Positions 1 to 11,286 of a stretch of DNA of 64,000 nucleotides are shown here, piece after piece (the stretch's first letter is position 1; every line of letters starts with the position of its first letter). A program made the position numbers and the translations under genes. This DNA is from Ophiobolus disseminans (lineage: Eukaryota; Ascomycota; Dothideomycetes; Pleosporales; Phaeosphaeriaceae). The notes beneath the pieces were generated by a model. The model saw nothing but the letters and a program-made list of their open reading frames with translations, did no database searches and was not told the origin of the DNA. The stretch lies in contig MU006231.1 in assembly GCA_010093685.1 (NCBI GenBank), positions 420,428 to 484,427 of the forward strand, given 5' to 3'.

Positions 1-1343
1 GGCAACGACAAGTTCGAGATAGGCAAGCGGATACGGTTTGGGATGAACAAAAAGGCCGTCAAAGCTCTGTTGGAAGAGCTGGACGACTGCAATAAGGAGC
101 TCGAGCGTTTCACCGACAAGAGCGAGAAGATTGAGACCTTTCGCAAGTCGGTCAAGCCTGCATTTGCAACTCGTCTTCAGCGCATTCAGAGCTATGCTAA
201 GAGCTTGCACGGGTCGCTCTTGTGGTCCTGTGCTTGCAGCGCATCGCACAAAACGAGTCTCCAACTCGAACCCCGAGGAAATTTATTTGCTAGTGGAATG
301 AGGAAGACGTTGGATACGAAAACGTGCTTTACAGTCAGCTTTACAACCATATCGGCTACTGATGATGCACCCTGGAGATGGCGAGCTGCAGAGATACAAG
401 TGGAGGATGAGGACTGGAGCTTGACTCCAATATCTTCACCGAAGCCGAGGTATGTGATGTGTATTAAATCGAGTACAGCAACCATACTGACCATGTCAGA
501 ATGAGCAAGAGCGTTAGTTTCAGCGCGCCTCCTCCTTATTCGGTGGCAGACCCTGGGGCTGAGTTGACTCTGTCCCCCTCCTCGTCCTTGCAAGAAGTCA
601 AGGACTTGTGCGCCTCCATCAAGCAAATGCACGCTTCGCGTCTTGGGTTCTCGCTAGACAGTAAGAACAAGCTACACGGAGCTTACTCCGTCGATGCATC
701 GGAAACGTGTGTTTCGTGTGCGGAAGTTGTGACCCTGGAGGACCTTCTGGATCACCCACCAGTCGTAAATGGCAGGCGCGCTAAGCTAAGCAAGAAGGAG
801 CGCTACAACCTCGCCCTGACTCTTGCCTCCAGTGTTCTCTATCTCAATGCGACTCCGTGGTTGAATGACCAATGGGCCGCGAAGGACATTCTCTTCCACC
901 GAACAACAACGTCCACACGCCCCATCGACATCGACCATCCATACGTGGCGCAGTCGCTTCTCGAGCTTGCAAAAGGACTACCCAACGGGCAGAACGCACG
1001 AGGATTTCACAACAAGAACACGGTCCTGCTTGCGCTTGCAATCGCTCTTCTCGAGCTCTACTTTGGAACAACAGCCGAGAAATATCAGAACGAGCTCGGC
1101 ACTAGTGACCCGTCACTGCATCAAAATCCGTGGCTTTTGTGCCATATGGTCCACACATGGGCTGAAGAGGCACAGGAAGACCTCTCTGCTGCTTTTCTGA
1201 CCGCTGTCCGGCACTGCCTGCGATGTTTCAGCGATCCTGGTGCAAGTCTGCAAGACTCCGAGTTCCTGCAAGCAGCCGTTGAAGGCATCGTTCTGCCGCT
1301 GCAAGAAGAGCTGCATCAGTTTCTGGGCACGACCGTGACGTGA
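1..1343 (+). CDS. DUF7580 family protein, 5' end outside window
   Basis: The 3' part of a gene whose reading frame is open from base 1. One intron is supported at 450-499 (GTATGT..CAG, 50 nt). It joins the frame ending ..PKPR to MSKSVSFSAPP.., and the protein runs to the TGA at 1341-1343. The first exon has the helical stretch and the WSCACSASHKTSLQLEPR-type block. The second has ALTLASSVLYLNATPWLND and a degenerate kinase C-lobe (LLALAIALLELYFGT). These are hallmarks of the fungal DUF7580 family, found in proteins annotated as prion-inhibition/propagation-like pseudokinases. No HRD or DFG catalytic motif is visible, so activity is unlikely. A role in non-self recognition is inferred from family context only. 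The true start and the N-terminal helical domain lie upstream of the window. Confidence 0.8.
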
Positions 1344-2819
1344 GACGGACGTTGACCATACTCAACGCATGACGGTCGCAGTGCATCGAAGCTGAAGACG
1401 CTACCGGCTCGAAGCGCTTACTCACCACCTGAGCGGCACATCATCTCGTATAGACCCACGTGCGCCCAAGATCTGAATCTGGGATCGCCTTTAGTGCGGC
1501 GCATGTTCTACGTCAAATTGGACGACATGCCATGATGCTCATTATTGTTGCGACGTGTGTTAGGGGCCATCTCGCTTGGAGCTCACCAGGCTGCACAGTG
1601 GCGATGGATGTGCACAGGAACTAAAAATACAGCCTCGCCCCCCACACCCGAAGCTGCAGGTGTCCGTACGGATATGCGTATGCTGTGGTTTGGTTTGGCA
1701 ATGTTTCAGAAGCTTCGCAATGCGTTGGTGGGGTAGCTTCGAGTGCGAGTGCAGATACGGGAAGGCATATCCTAGCTACTTGCGAGGCAATATGGATGCG
1801 ATTTGCACACCGATAAGTTTGGGAACAGTGATGCAGTCAGCAAACTACTTATCGTTTTCGATCATGCACGGAATGATGTCGGGTGCATGCATCAAACAAG
1901 TCATCGGGTGGTGGTGAAACAATATTTATTGAGAGTGCTTGTGACACGTTGGACTTGGGAGTGTCAGGCATATTCAGGCAGGTCCTTATCACGCCTCACC
2001 TTCCACGTTGCCCGACAGAGGTGCAGCCTTGCCAGAGGTGATTTCGGAGTTGCTCCTGACGTAGCAGGCTAGCTAGGGACCGTGGGCGGCAGTCAAGCGG
2101 TCGAATTACGTGCTCCAACGGCCACGGCGTGGCGTTCACGCCTCAGGGCCATGCGGGCGGCCGGTAGTCGAGGCGGATGATAGGACGGCGGCTCTGAAAC
2201 AAGCGGTGGTGCTCTGCTGGATGCGGAGACGGCGGTGAAGTGGCAACTGGCAAAAGTGGAATGGAGATTGCCTCTGATCAACGCGTCGCCCGAGTGCAGG
2301 AATAGGAGAAATTGCTGCACCGCGAAGGCGATTGACAAGCATTCGGGCGACTATTAATAAACGCGGTGCTCGCACGGAAGCTTGGTGTTGTTCGCAGTGA
2401 AGCAGGTTGGCGACGGCCGTGACGACAGCCTTGGGCAGCTAGTAGCGGCCGAACAAAACAACAACACGCGCACAATAGGCCTCGCACCTCACACCACACA
2501 CCCGCAGCACGTCGCCAGCGCCTCTTGTGCGGACAAACGGTGCGGTTGATACGTGAAATTGCGGGAATCGTTCGTCACAGGGTTGCCGGGGTACCTAGTC
2601 GCCGCTTTTCCTGGCTAGCGGCCATTGTCTCCTTTCGTCGGGGACGTCAGTCCCATTAATCAGGAATCCGCTTTCAACTCGCAGCATTCACTCACCGCCG
2701 CTCTGCTCCTGCGTCCCTGCCACGCCGCCGCCAGACAGACAGACACCACCACGCCCACCCGAGGAGCGCAATCCCTCGCTGCATCGCCCACCCTCACACT
2801 CGGACAGCCAGCCGACACC
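1344..2819. other. Intergenic region upstream of KNR4/SMI1
   Basis: About 1.5 kb without a convincing gene. Small open frames between 1545 and 2499 lack family resemblance and codon bias. The last 300 bases are rich in C and CA/CC pyrimidine runs, as expected for a fungal promoter and 5' leader feeding the ATG at 2820. Confidence 0.6.
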
Positions 2820-4456
2820 ATGGCCCAACAGTAAGCCCCCGGCGAGGCACGCTGCTGCGCCGCCGAGACTGACAGCATGCCAGAATAGCCGCGTCCTTCA
2901 AGGACTTCTGGCACACCATGACCTCTAACGACCGCCACGCCTCGCACGACTCGCCCTACCGCACCGGCCGGCACATTCCCCTCCCCCAGAGCCGCCATGC
3001 CACCCTCACCTCGATAGCCACGAGCGGCGTCGAGTCCCGCACCGACCTGTCCTCGCCCTACCAGCACGACGAGCTGGCGACCAGCAATGGCTTCATCGGC
3101 TCGCCCCGCGGCCCCATGTCGCCTAACTCGCCCTACTCGCCCGGCATGCGCGGGTCCTTGAGCCGCCAGAACACGGCCGACGCCGACACATTCGACAAGG
3201 GCCCCAACGGCGGCATCCAGATGCAGAGCTTCAGCGACGGCCTGCCCCCGCCGCCGCCCGTTTCGCACTCGTGGAAGCGCATCGACCGCTGGATCGAGGA
3301 CCACTACACCGAGCTGTTCGACAACATCTGCGAGGGCTGCACCTCCAACGACGTCAACGAGCTGGAGCACGAGCTCGACGCCACGCTGCCCATGGATATC
3401 CGCGAGTCGCTGCAGGTCCACGACGGCCAGGAGCGCGGCGGCCTGCCCACAGGCGTCATATTCGGCCTGATGCTGCTCGACTGCGAGGAGATCGTCATGG
3501 AGTGGAAGAACTGGCGCAAGGTCGCCGAGGAGTACATGACCACCAAGCCCGACTACCGCACCCCCCAGATCCCCGTCAAGGCCTTTGCCGGCTCGTCCAC
3601 CATGCCGCCCATCGCACAGGCGCAGTCCAACAACAACCCGCTCTGGCGACAGGACCTCATCTCAAAGCAGGACTCGCAGCCGCCAAACGCCGTCCAGAAA
3701 GCCTACGCCCACCCCGCCTGGATCCCGCTCGCTCGCGACTGGGGAGGCAACTACCTTGCGACCGATCTTGCACCTGGACCTAACGGCACGTGGGGCCAGA
3801 TCATCATCTTTGGCCGCGACTACGACTGCAAATACGTTGTCGCACGCTCATGGGGCGCCTTACTGGCCATGGTCGCCGACGACCTGGGCTCCGAGAATGT
3901 ACACATGGACGAGGACAGCGGCGAACTCAAGCTCCTGGCCTTCAAGCGCCAGAACATCGAGCCGCCATATCTCGAGGTCCTTCGCTGGCGATGTGACCAG
4001 AAGCACGGCCGCCGACCCCCGAACAGGCGCCGGCCGAACAGCGGTCTTCGAGTCAACCCCAATGCTCCTGGAGGCGTTGTCCCCAGCAGCACGGCTAGCA
4101 GCCCATACCACTCGCCAGTTGTCGGACCTGAAGATCGAGGCCGAAGCCCAGTCCGGCTGTCGAAGAAGTCGAAGGGTATCAGCCCTCGGGGCAAGCTTTC
4201 CAGTCCCTTAGCACGCGTTGCCGAAGAGACCCCGGCGCCCATCCGCGTGCACACCGACCTAGACTTCAGGGCCAACGCGCCCGCTGACAAGCTCATTTCC
4301 GTTGATACCCCGAGGCCTAGCGACGACTTCCCAACACCGAGAGCAAGCCTAGGTAGCGACAAAGAGAACAAGGCGCTCAAAGATGACAAGGCCAAAGCGC
4401 CAGCGGTCAAAAGCCCCATTGCTGAATCAGAAGAGCTCAAGACAGTCGAGATATAG
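2820..4456 (+). CDS. SMI1: KNR4/SMI1 homologue, cell wall assembly regulator
   Basis: Two exons. The first is only 11 coding bases (2820-2830), followed by a 53-nt intron (2831-2883, GTAAGC..CAG). Splicing yields a start of MAQQIAASFKDFWHTMTSND, which matches the usual N-terminus of this family; the in-frame ATG at 2918 would lose it. The product is 527 residues. A SMI1/KNR4 domain occupies roughly residues 130-350 (ELEHELDATLPMDIRESLQ, GLMLLDCEEIVMEWKNW, HPAWIPLARDWGGNYLATDL). It is followed by a basic, proline/serine-rich disordered tail. In yeast Knr4/Smi1 is a hub coordinating cell wall glucan synthesis and Slt2 cell-integrity signalling. Here that role is inferred by homology. The coding sequence is very GC-rich, unlike the surrounding intergenic DNA. 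Confidence 0.93.
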
Positions 4457-5912
4457 CGGAAGCCCGTTCCCGCCATAATGATCATTGATTAATTTACCAT
4501 AACGGCTGGATACTTGCAGCAAGGGCAGTGACCGTTTGGTCGCCCACAACATCGGTGTAGAGGCGTATGGCGTGTTCAGCAACCTTCGGCTTTGATACAT
4601 GCAACGGCGTCCGCAGCATCTCATTCCTTATTCCACAGCGCTTGTTTCCACCCAACAACCACGGCCACCTGAACGTCCTGGATGACTTTTTTTTCCAAAA
4701 CAAATCCGCGTCAGCACACCCGCCCTTTCGTACACAACACCCGTAATCAACACCAAACACATGTTCGACCCGCACTACCCACCTGCAAAACCCACTGTAC
4801 AACACTTGCTTTTCACTTCTCACTTGCGCTGCCCCGTACACAACCGGTAGCACGCTTTTTCTTTCTTCAATACATCCATGGCATCTCAGCGTAGGGGCAA
4901 CATGGCACTTTCTGGAGGGCATTGGGGGCGGTTTGAAGATCAAACTTTTATCAGCGTGGGGGTCTATCTTTTCTCCGGCACACGAGATGCGCTTTGAGAG
5001 CCGTCTTTGCTGCTTTGCGCGAATTTTATGGTAATAGTGCGGTGGATTATGGGGCTGTGGAATGGAATGGAAGGGAGGGACATTAGACGGATGAATTAGG
5101 GAGTGTATGCTTTTCTGGGAGGGGGGCTTTGATATGCATGGAATGGCGAATACGTAGGATGAATTGAGATTGTGAGATGTTTGAATTTATGAGGTGCGTT
5201 CCGGTATGTGAGGGTTGTGAAGTGGGTGGTGTAGGTCCTTGTGGTGGATCACTCTTTCCGTCAACTGCGTGGACGCCAAGACATCGCGTCATTGCTTCCT
5301 TTTCGCTCACAGCTTGACAACAACTTCATCACTCACTACACGCGCACGTACGACTGTAGACAGCCCATAGGCAGCATTTGCCCGGCCGTCATGTCGATGT
5401 GCGGTGCTGCAACGTCTCATGTTGGACTCGCAAATCAGGGTGTGTAGTTCGGCGCCACGCAAATGTAGCCTGCATACTTGCAGCCTCTTCGACAGTTTGA
5501 ATGCTGCTTGGCAAAAAGGCAGGGGCAAAATGGGCTCTTTTTTTCCGGATGCGAAGCAGTTGCAGCACCTCGTGTGGACTCTTCTTGTTGATTGGATATG
5601 GATGTTAAGTGGCGTTAAAGATGCTTCTACTTTCAGAAACTCCTGCTGACACGAAGGGGCCAATATGGCGAGGCTGATGTTCAGCCTCGTTGCTTGTTCT
5701 TTGGTATAATGGTGGACTAACCACCTTTCTCTAGCTTTGCTGCTTTCTAGCCTTTCAAACGTCATATCTCATTCACTGGGTCCCTTATTACTGGATCTTC
5801 TGCGACAGTGTAGCTGCGAGGATTCCGAACCGCGGCACAATCGTGTTGTCATATTTCCACAAACGTTCCACACAACGAAGACTTCCCTTCAAGAACATCA
5901 GTTCTCAGAACA
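4457..5912. other. Intergenic region downstream of SMI1
   Basis: About 1.46 kb with only short unconvincing frames on both strands. It contains T-rich and pyrimidine-rich tracts (for example near 4685 and 5540) but no recognisable gene, repeat or RNA. Confidence 0.55.
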
Positions 5913-7026
5913 ATGGCAAACGCAACGGCAGAAGTCGTGGCCTGGATCCCTGAACCACACCTACGTGGGACACTGGGACTTTTGTGGAGCTGCTTGTTCA
6001 CGATATCCCTGTGTACCTGGAATGTCGTTCATCCAAACCTACCAGCGAAATCGGACACCGAGCGTCAGATACTCCGTCGTCACGCGAGAGACTTGATCTT
6101 CACACTACTTGCGCCGGAAGTATACGCCTGCACTGCTATTAAAGAGTACCTGCGAGTCAAAAAATTGCAGTCCAGAGTGAGACCAATATCCATTCTCAAA
6201 GGAATTGAACTGATGCTTGTAGATGCCTGGCTGGTCATTGGAGAAGTGTTTCTTCCTTGAGATGGGCGGCTTTGAAATTCAGTTCGAACCAAAAGGAACC
6301 CCCCCGCTTCGTTATCTCTCCAAAGACTTCGTTGGCCTCGTTGATTCTGAAGCTATTGAACGGCCCAAGAAGAGCTACGCTTTAGAGATTAAGGATCGGA
6401 ACAAAAGAGACTGGACTATCAATACTATTACTGTGGTACAGATATTATGGTTTGTGGCACAGCTGATAGGCCGTGCGGTCGAAGGCTTGCCCATCACGAC
6501 ACTTGAGCTTTTCACTCTTGGGGCTGTTGTTTGTGCAATTTTTACCTACTGTGCTTGTGGATGAAGCCTTTTGGCGTTCTCACCCCCATTGTGATTGAGA
6601 GTAAAGTCAGTGTTCCAAGTTCGCCCCCGAGTATCGCCAGAATTGACTCCACAATCGAGCGAAGGGGCAGAATCAAAGGAGCAAAGCTTTACACATTCTG
6701 TGTTTTTATTGTTGTTTGTTCTTTTGGCGGCACGCATTTACTAGGGTGGCATTTTGCTTTCATGACTACATGGGAGATGTGGGCATGGAGGGTGAGTAGC
6801 CTTGCATGTCTGTTGTTGCCGCTCGGTGGTTTGCTCTATCCTTTTTTTTGGTGCAAGCGAAAGGATGTCCAATCCATTTCTTAAGTCCACTTTCTGGTCG
6901 CTTGTCGGGCTCTATATCCTTTGTCGCGTCTACATGTTTGGCGCCATGTTCGCGGGCTTGAGGGCCGTCCCAGCCGGCGTGTACATAACACCACGTTGGT
7001 CGCAATACTTTCCTTCGTTTGGATAA
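5913..7026 (+). pseudogene. Frameshifted multi-pass membrane protein
   Basis: Coding similarity runs from ATG 5913 (MANATAEVVAWIPEPHLRG) to the TAA at 7024-7026 (..RWSQYFPSFG), but it crosses three frames. The first piece (5913 to about 6245) has LLWSCLFTISLCTWNVVHPN. The second (about 6250-6555) has ILWFVAQLIGRAVEGLPITT. The third (about 6555-6845) has FGGTHLLGWHFAFMTTWEM. The last (about 6850-7026) has FAGLRAVPAGVYITPRW. These blocks occur in that order in a common fungal family of membrane proteins of unknown function. The shifts fall near 6245-6250, 6550-6560 and the T8 run at 6842-6849. None is explained by a plausible intron, since the gaps are too short and lack splice signals. It is either a recent pseudogene or a set of sequencing indels; the homopolymer site makes the latter possible for the third. 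Confidence 0.75.
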
Positions 7027-7391
7027 TCTTGGAAGTCTCTGTTGTTGTTGTTAGTATTCTTATTGAATTTGTCAGCAAGAGATTGTGTATTCACTTTTTT
7101 TGCACATCGGGCTAGCTGACGGTTTGCTAATGTTTACACCTAGCAGGAGGCACTTGTTCATGATGCGATGTGCAAAAAGTTCGGTAACGCCATGAGTTCA
7201 GTCATTTGCTATCACATGCTTATATTGCAGTATCGCTGATGATACCCAATGGATAGCCAGGACTCTTCATCACAATACTACCCTACCCTCCAAAGACCTG
7301 ATCATCATAGGTTATAGCTAAACCTAGAGTACAAACCAATCCAAACAAGACAAGCAATCTCACACTACCCATCCACCCCCTCAAATCCCCA
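7027..7391. other. Intergenic region between pseudogene and SDR gene
   Basis: About 365 bases, CCTC-rich near 7370-7450 where it meets the 3' end of the minus-strand gene. No gene or RNA recognised. Confidence 0.5.
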
Positions 7392-8208
7392 TCACTCCCT
7401 CACATTTATCTCCAACCCCTCCTTTCCACTCTCCCAAAATCCCACCGCCATCTCCGCAATCACCCTCGGATTCCTAACCTTATTTTCCTCTTTAACCTCT
7501 CCCTCTACATTAACCAAGCCTACCTGGACGCCCTTGCCGCTGAAGGCGCGATGCAGACTCTGCACCATGTTGCGCTGCGCTGCTTTGACGAGCGAGAGCG
7601 ATAAGAGTTCTGGGACGGGGTCCCAAGGGAGGTGGCTGTTTGTTACGAGGAGGGAGGGCTTGAGGGATGTGTTGGATTGGGCGAGGGATTGGAGTTTGGG
7701 GAGGAAGTGTTGGGCTATGGTGTAGAGGGAGAGGGTTGTTGTCTGGGTGTGTATGTTAGCTAAACTACTTTATCTGGCTTATTTTTGGGTAGATAGGTGG
7801 GATGTCGTACTTTCAAATCCTCCTCAATCTCCCCAACATCCGCCTGCAGGACTTCACTCGATTTTATCCTCGCCGCGTTGAAATACACTACTTCGACATC
7901 TTCGTCTTTCGTCAAAGAATCAATCTGCTCCAGTATACCCGGGATCGAAGGCAGATCCGCGAGGTCGATGTGCAGGGTGTCTACTTTGACATCTGGAGAG
8001 GCTTGTGATACGAATCGCGCGTCGGAGTTTTCGAGGCGCTGGGTGTTGCGCGCGAGTAGGATGATGTGGTGCAGGCCTTTGGAGGCGAATGCTGCGGCGA
8101 TGTGCTGGGGTTGGTTAGACTGGGGAAGAGAGAGGTGAGGGGGAGGTGTGTTACGTTGCCGATTCCAGGGCCAGCGCCGAAGAGGATAAGGGTGCGGGCG
8201 CGGGCCAT
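7392..8208 (-). CDS. SDR-family NAD(P)-binding protein lacking the catalytic Tyr
   Basis: Three exons on the minus strand: 8208-8155, 8104-7811 and 7742-7392, with introns of 50 and 68 nt and all junctions in phase 0. The product is 232 residues. The N-terminus has a Rossmann glycine motif (LILFGAGPGIGN), then HIAAAFASKGLHHIILLARN. A conserved LHIDLADL and a VVYFNAARI segment follow, the latter in place of NNAG. Where classical short-chain dehydrogenases have YxxxK, the sequence reads LSLSLVKAAQRN. The lysine is kept but the tyrosine position is leucine. This suggests a non-classical or non-catalytic member of the family. Similar proteins are common in ascomycetes without known substrate. No neighbouring pathway gene suggests a function. 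Confidence 0.8.
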
Positions 8209-8768
8209 AATCGTGGGTTGAGATAGATTCAGGAGATGAGGTTGTTCAAAAATGCGAGAATATAACAAAAGAGTTGGGAAGTGTCACTTGGTTTGATCTG
8301 CTTAATGTTTTGAACTTGCAATAGACGGAAACCCAGCCCTTTATATACTGCCATGTTGCGCTTTTTAAGATTGAGTATACTCACCATGTCGTCAAGTGGC
8401 GGCACCTCTTAATTAGTTTGTCATCGGAATTCTCGCCGTTGACATAGTGCATGGTTGGGGTTGCACCTTCTCACATAACGGTTCTGGTTTTGGGAACTTT
8501 CTACAATGGAGTAAAATTGAAATTCCAGAACTGCTTCAACTGCATACAAGACAGGCATACATGGATGAACAACGAAGTAAGGACATGCATTTGTAAGCAT
8601 GGTGGTTAGAAAGCGTGTCGAGCATATCTGTTTTGGTACTAGTCTAGGGCACGGAACCGCAGTCACGTCACCCTGCAGCCTAGACCCCAGCTAGCCTCAC
8701 CAAAAGTCACGGAGCTTCACCAACATCGCTTCAGCAGTAAGCAACAACCGTACGACTATGCATAATCG
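8209..8768. other. Divergent promoter region, SDR gene / WDR70
   Basis: 560 bases between two divergently transcribed genes, presumably holding both promoters. No specific element could be supported beyond general AT-rich content. Confidence 0.5.
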
Positions 8769-10463
8769 ATGATGGATTTCTCCGCGGATGACGATGAGGC
8801 CTTTCGCCAGCACATGCCAGCGCAGTTCGGGAAGATAGATGGTTCCGTAAACGTTGAAGCGCAAATCGAGCGCGCGAGGCGGAAAGTTGTGGACGAGAAC
8901 AAGCAGGCCAAGAAGGAGAAGGACTCGGATGACGACGATAGCGACGATGACAGCGAAGACGACGACGACGAGTTTCCTGTATCGCACGAATTGATCATCA
9001 AGACGCACGATCGCGCCATTACCACCATTGCCCTCGACAACTCGGGCACGCGCCTGATCACGGGAAGCAACGACTGCACGCTTAAGCTGCACGACTTGAG
9101 TGCGCTTACACCGAGTACGATTCGTGCATTCAAGACGGTCGACCCGTTCGTTACTAAGGCCTCGCAGTCAGCCGAGTCGCATTCGATACACCAGGTGCTG
9201 TTTGGTCCGCACTCTGGGGGTCAGTTTCTGTGCATTACCGCGACACCGCAGGCGAGGCTGTTTAACCGGGATGGCGAACAGATATCCGAGTTCGTCAAGG
9301 GCGACATGTATCTGAGGGATAAACACAATACCAAGGGGCACACATCGGAGATCACAACCGCCGCATGGCATCCTACGAATCGCGATCGATTTGTAACGGC
9401 GGGAACGGACAGTACAGTCCGGATATGGGACGTGAATAAGAGGATGAAGCAAGAGGAGGTTGTTGTGCACAAGTCGAGAGCGGCTGGGAGTGCAGGCATG
9501 ACGCGGATGACGGCTATTGTTTGGGGTGCGGCGGCCGATGGGGGAAGCGGCATGATCGTTTCTGCAGCGCTGGATGGCAGTCTGGTCATGTGGGGAGGCA
9601 ACGGACCATTCCATCGACCCGCGGCAGAAATTCGAGATGCGCATGTGAAGGATACGTGGACGAGTGGACTTGACATAAGTGCTGACGGAAGGCTGGTGAT
9701 CACAAGAGGCGGAGACGACACAATCAAATTGTGGGATACGAGGAAGTTCAAGACGCCGTTGAACACCACATCACATCAGTCAACATCGTCACAATACCCG
9801 ACATCGAATATTCAGTTTGCGCCAAATTCTCAGAGTATCATTACAGGATCCGAGACAGGTCACTTACACATTCTCAACCCCGCCACTCTCCGCCCAGAGC
9901 TCGTCACACCAGTGACACCAGGTTCACCGTTGATAAGTGTGAATTGGCATCCCAAGCTTAACCAGATCTTCACCGGCTCCGCAAATGGCCAGACTACCAT
10001 CCTGTTCAACCCCAGCATGTCCACCGCCGGCGCCCTCACAATCCTCAGCAAAGCACCCAAGAAACGTTATCTCGACGACGACCCCTCCTTAACGGTCGAC
10101 ATGGACCCCCTTGGCATGGCCGGCGAAGCCAACACCAGCGGCCCCAACCCTGGCTCTTTCGTATCGCGGCATCCCACGGTCGGTCTCACAGCTTCTGGAC
10201 GCAGCAGAGATCCAAGACGACCGCACATTCCGGCTATCACGCCATTTGCAAAATCTACACCTGACCAGAAATACGTTATGGAGCAGATCGAGGGCAGCGA
10301 TATGCGTGATGAGGATCCGAGAGAGGCGCTATTGAAGTATCAACCGAAAGCAGGAGAGAAGAACGTGTTCACCGGTGCGTGGGACAAGACGCAGCCGAAG
10401 GGGGTTTACAAGGATTATGATAGTGAGGAGGATGAGAGAGAGAGAAAGAAAGCGAAGAAATGA
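8769..10463 (+). CDS. WDR70-like WD40 repeat protein
   Basis: A single uninterrupted frame of 564 residues. After a short acidic tract (aspartate/serine-rich, residues about 55-75) come WD40 repeats: AITTIALDNSGTRLITGSND, then the diagnostic GDMYLRDKHNTKGHTSEITT followed by WHPTNRDRFVTAGTDSTVRI. Later repeats include LDISADGRLVITRGGDDTIK. The C-terminus is basic (KKAKK). The GDMY.RD..NTKGH segment identifies the WDR70 (gastrulation-defective 1 homologue) family. In fission yeast and human this protein works with the CUL4-DDB1 ubiquitin ligase in histone H2B monoubiquitination and DNA end resection. A nuclear location is expected. The role here is by homology. The start at 8769 gives MMDFSADDD; the second Met is equally possible. 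Confidence 0.9.
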   Translation: MMDFSADDDEAFRQHMPAQFGKIDGSVNVEAQIERARRKVVDENKQAKKEKDSDDDDSDDDSEDDDDEFPVSHELIIKTHDRAITTIALDNSGTRLITGSNDCTLKLHDLSALTPSTIRAFKTVDPFVTKASQSAESHSIHQVLFGPHSGGQFLCITATPQARLFNRDGEQISEFVKGDMYLRDKHNTKGHTSEITTAAWHPTNRDRFVTAGTDSTVRIWDVNKRMKQEEVVVHKSRAAGSAGMTRMTAIVWGAAADGGSGMIVSAALDGSLVMWGGNGPFHRPAAEIRDAHVKDTWTSGLDISADGRLVITRGGDDTIKLWDTRKFKTPLNTTSHQSTSSQYPTSNIQFAPNSQSIITGSETGHLHILNPATLRPELVTPVTPGSPLISVNWHPKLNQIFTGSANGQTTILFNPSMSTAGALTILSKAPKKRYLDDDPSLTVDMDPLGMAGEANTSGPNPGSFVSRHPTVGLTASGRSRDPRRPHIPAITPFAKSTPDQKYVMEQIEGSDMRDEDPREALLKYQPKAGEKNVFTGAWDKTQPKGVYKDYDSEEDERERKKAKK

Positions 10464-10788
10464 ATGAAGGCCATGGGGTTGGGATTTTGGTTAGCCAAAG
10501 GACTGTGGTCATGGAAGAAAGCATATACCCCCATAGCAAATGAATTAGTACTCTTAGGGTCATAGCTCTATCTGTCAAAGGTTGTGAGCTTTGACAATAG
10601 GGTTTGATGTATGGCGATGTCTTGGCATAAACGGGGCCCTTAGCGTCAAATGTCAGCGTTGCACGACCGCGTCGCGAACCAGCCCAGCTAGCCAGAAATA
10701 TTTCCCCACAACCACAAACACCAACGCCACCACAACAACCAACCATCTCACCGCCTCCATCCACCACACCCACACACACACCGCCAGC
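10464..10788. other. Intergenic region upstream of mtSSB gene
   Basis: 325 bases. The last 100 are CA/CCA-rich (10690-10785), a typical fungal pyrimidine-poor leader just before the ATG at 10789. Nothing else recognised. Confidence 0.5.
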
Positions 10789-11286
10789 ATGTCCTCCCTC
10801 CTGCGCCCCACCTTTACCCGCACACCCGCCCTCGCCCGCGCCTTCTCCTCGACCCGCGCCTCCCAAGTCGCCAAAATGACCGTCGTGGGCCGCCTCGCCG
10901 CCGCGCCCGAAGAGGTCACCGTCTCCAACGACCGCACGCTGGTGCGCTACGCCATCGGAACTAGCTACGGCCGCGGCGACAAACAGAAGACGAGCTGGTT
11001 CCGTGTGGCTAGCTTCGTTGAGGGCCCGCAGAAGGAGTTCTTGCTGGGCGTGCCCAAGGGGTCGCTGCTGTATGTTGAGGCGGATGCGCGCATGGAGACG
11101 TATGAGGATAAGGAGGGTAGGCCGCAGAGTAATTTGAGCTTGATCGCTAGTAAGTTTTCATGAGGGGAGGAGGTGTGGCACGATGCTGATTTCGGGACAG
11201 GGAACTTCGATGTCCTTAGCCGGCCAAAGGTGGAGACGTACGAGTCAAACGATGAGGGTGTTGTGCCTGAGGAGCCGACGCGCTAA
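10789..11286 (+). CDS. RIM1: Mitochondrial single-stranded DNA-binding protein
   Basis: Two exons, 10789-11149 and 11201-11286, with a 51-nt intron (GTAAGT..CAG). The product is 148 residues. The N-terminus MSSLLRPTFTRTPALARAFS is rich in Arg/Ser/Ala and lacks acids, as in a mitochondrial presequence. An OB-fold SSB domain follows (MTVVGRLAAAPEEVTVSNDR, SWFRVASF, LLYVEADARMETYEDKEGRP). The last exon supplies the final strand and the acidic end NFDVLSRPKVETYESNDEG. Rim1-type SSB coats single-stranded mtDNA during replication. The upstream in-frame ATG at 10591 is rejected because the extension would bury the targeting sequence. Without splicing the frame would stop at 11163 and lose the conserved end. 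Confidence 0.93.

Noticed and set aside
2660..3421. Long minus-strand frame (253 codons) opposite SMI1
   Set aside because: It is a shadow of the GC-rich SMI1 coding strand: valine/alanine/arginine-rich, no domain, and the plus strand is clearly the gene.
3820..4485. Minus-strand frame of 221 codons opposite the SMI1 tail
   Set aside because: Serine/leucine-rich shadow of the disordered SMI1 C-terminus, with no family resemblance.
9221..9769. Minus-strand frame of 182 codons opposite WDR70
   Set aside because: Lies wholly within conserved WD40 coding sequence on the other strand.
10369..10866. Minus-strand glycine-rich frame between WDR70 and RIM1
   Set aside because: Caused by the CA-rich RIM1 leader read in reverse; low complexity only.
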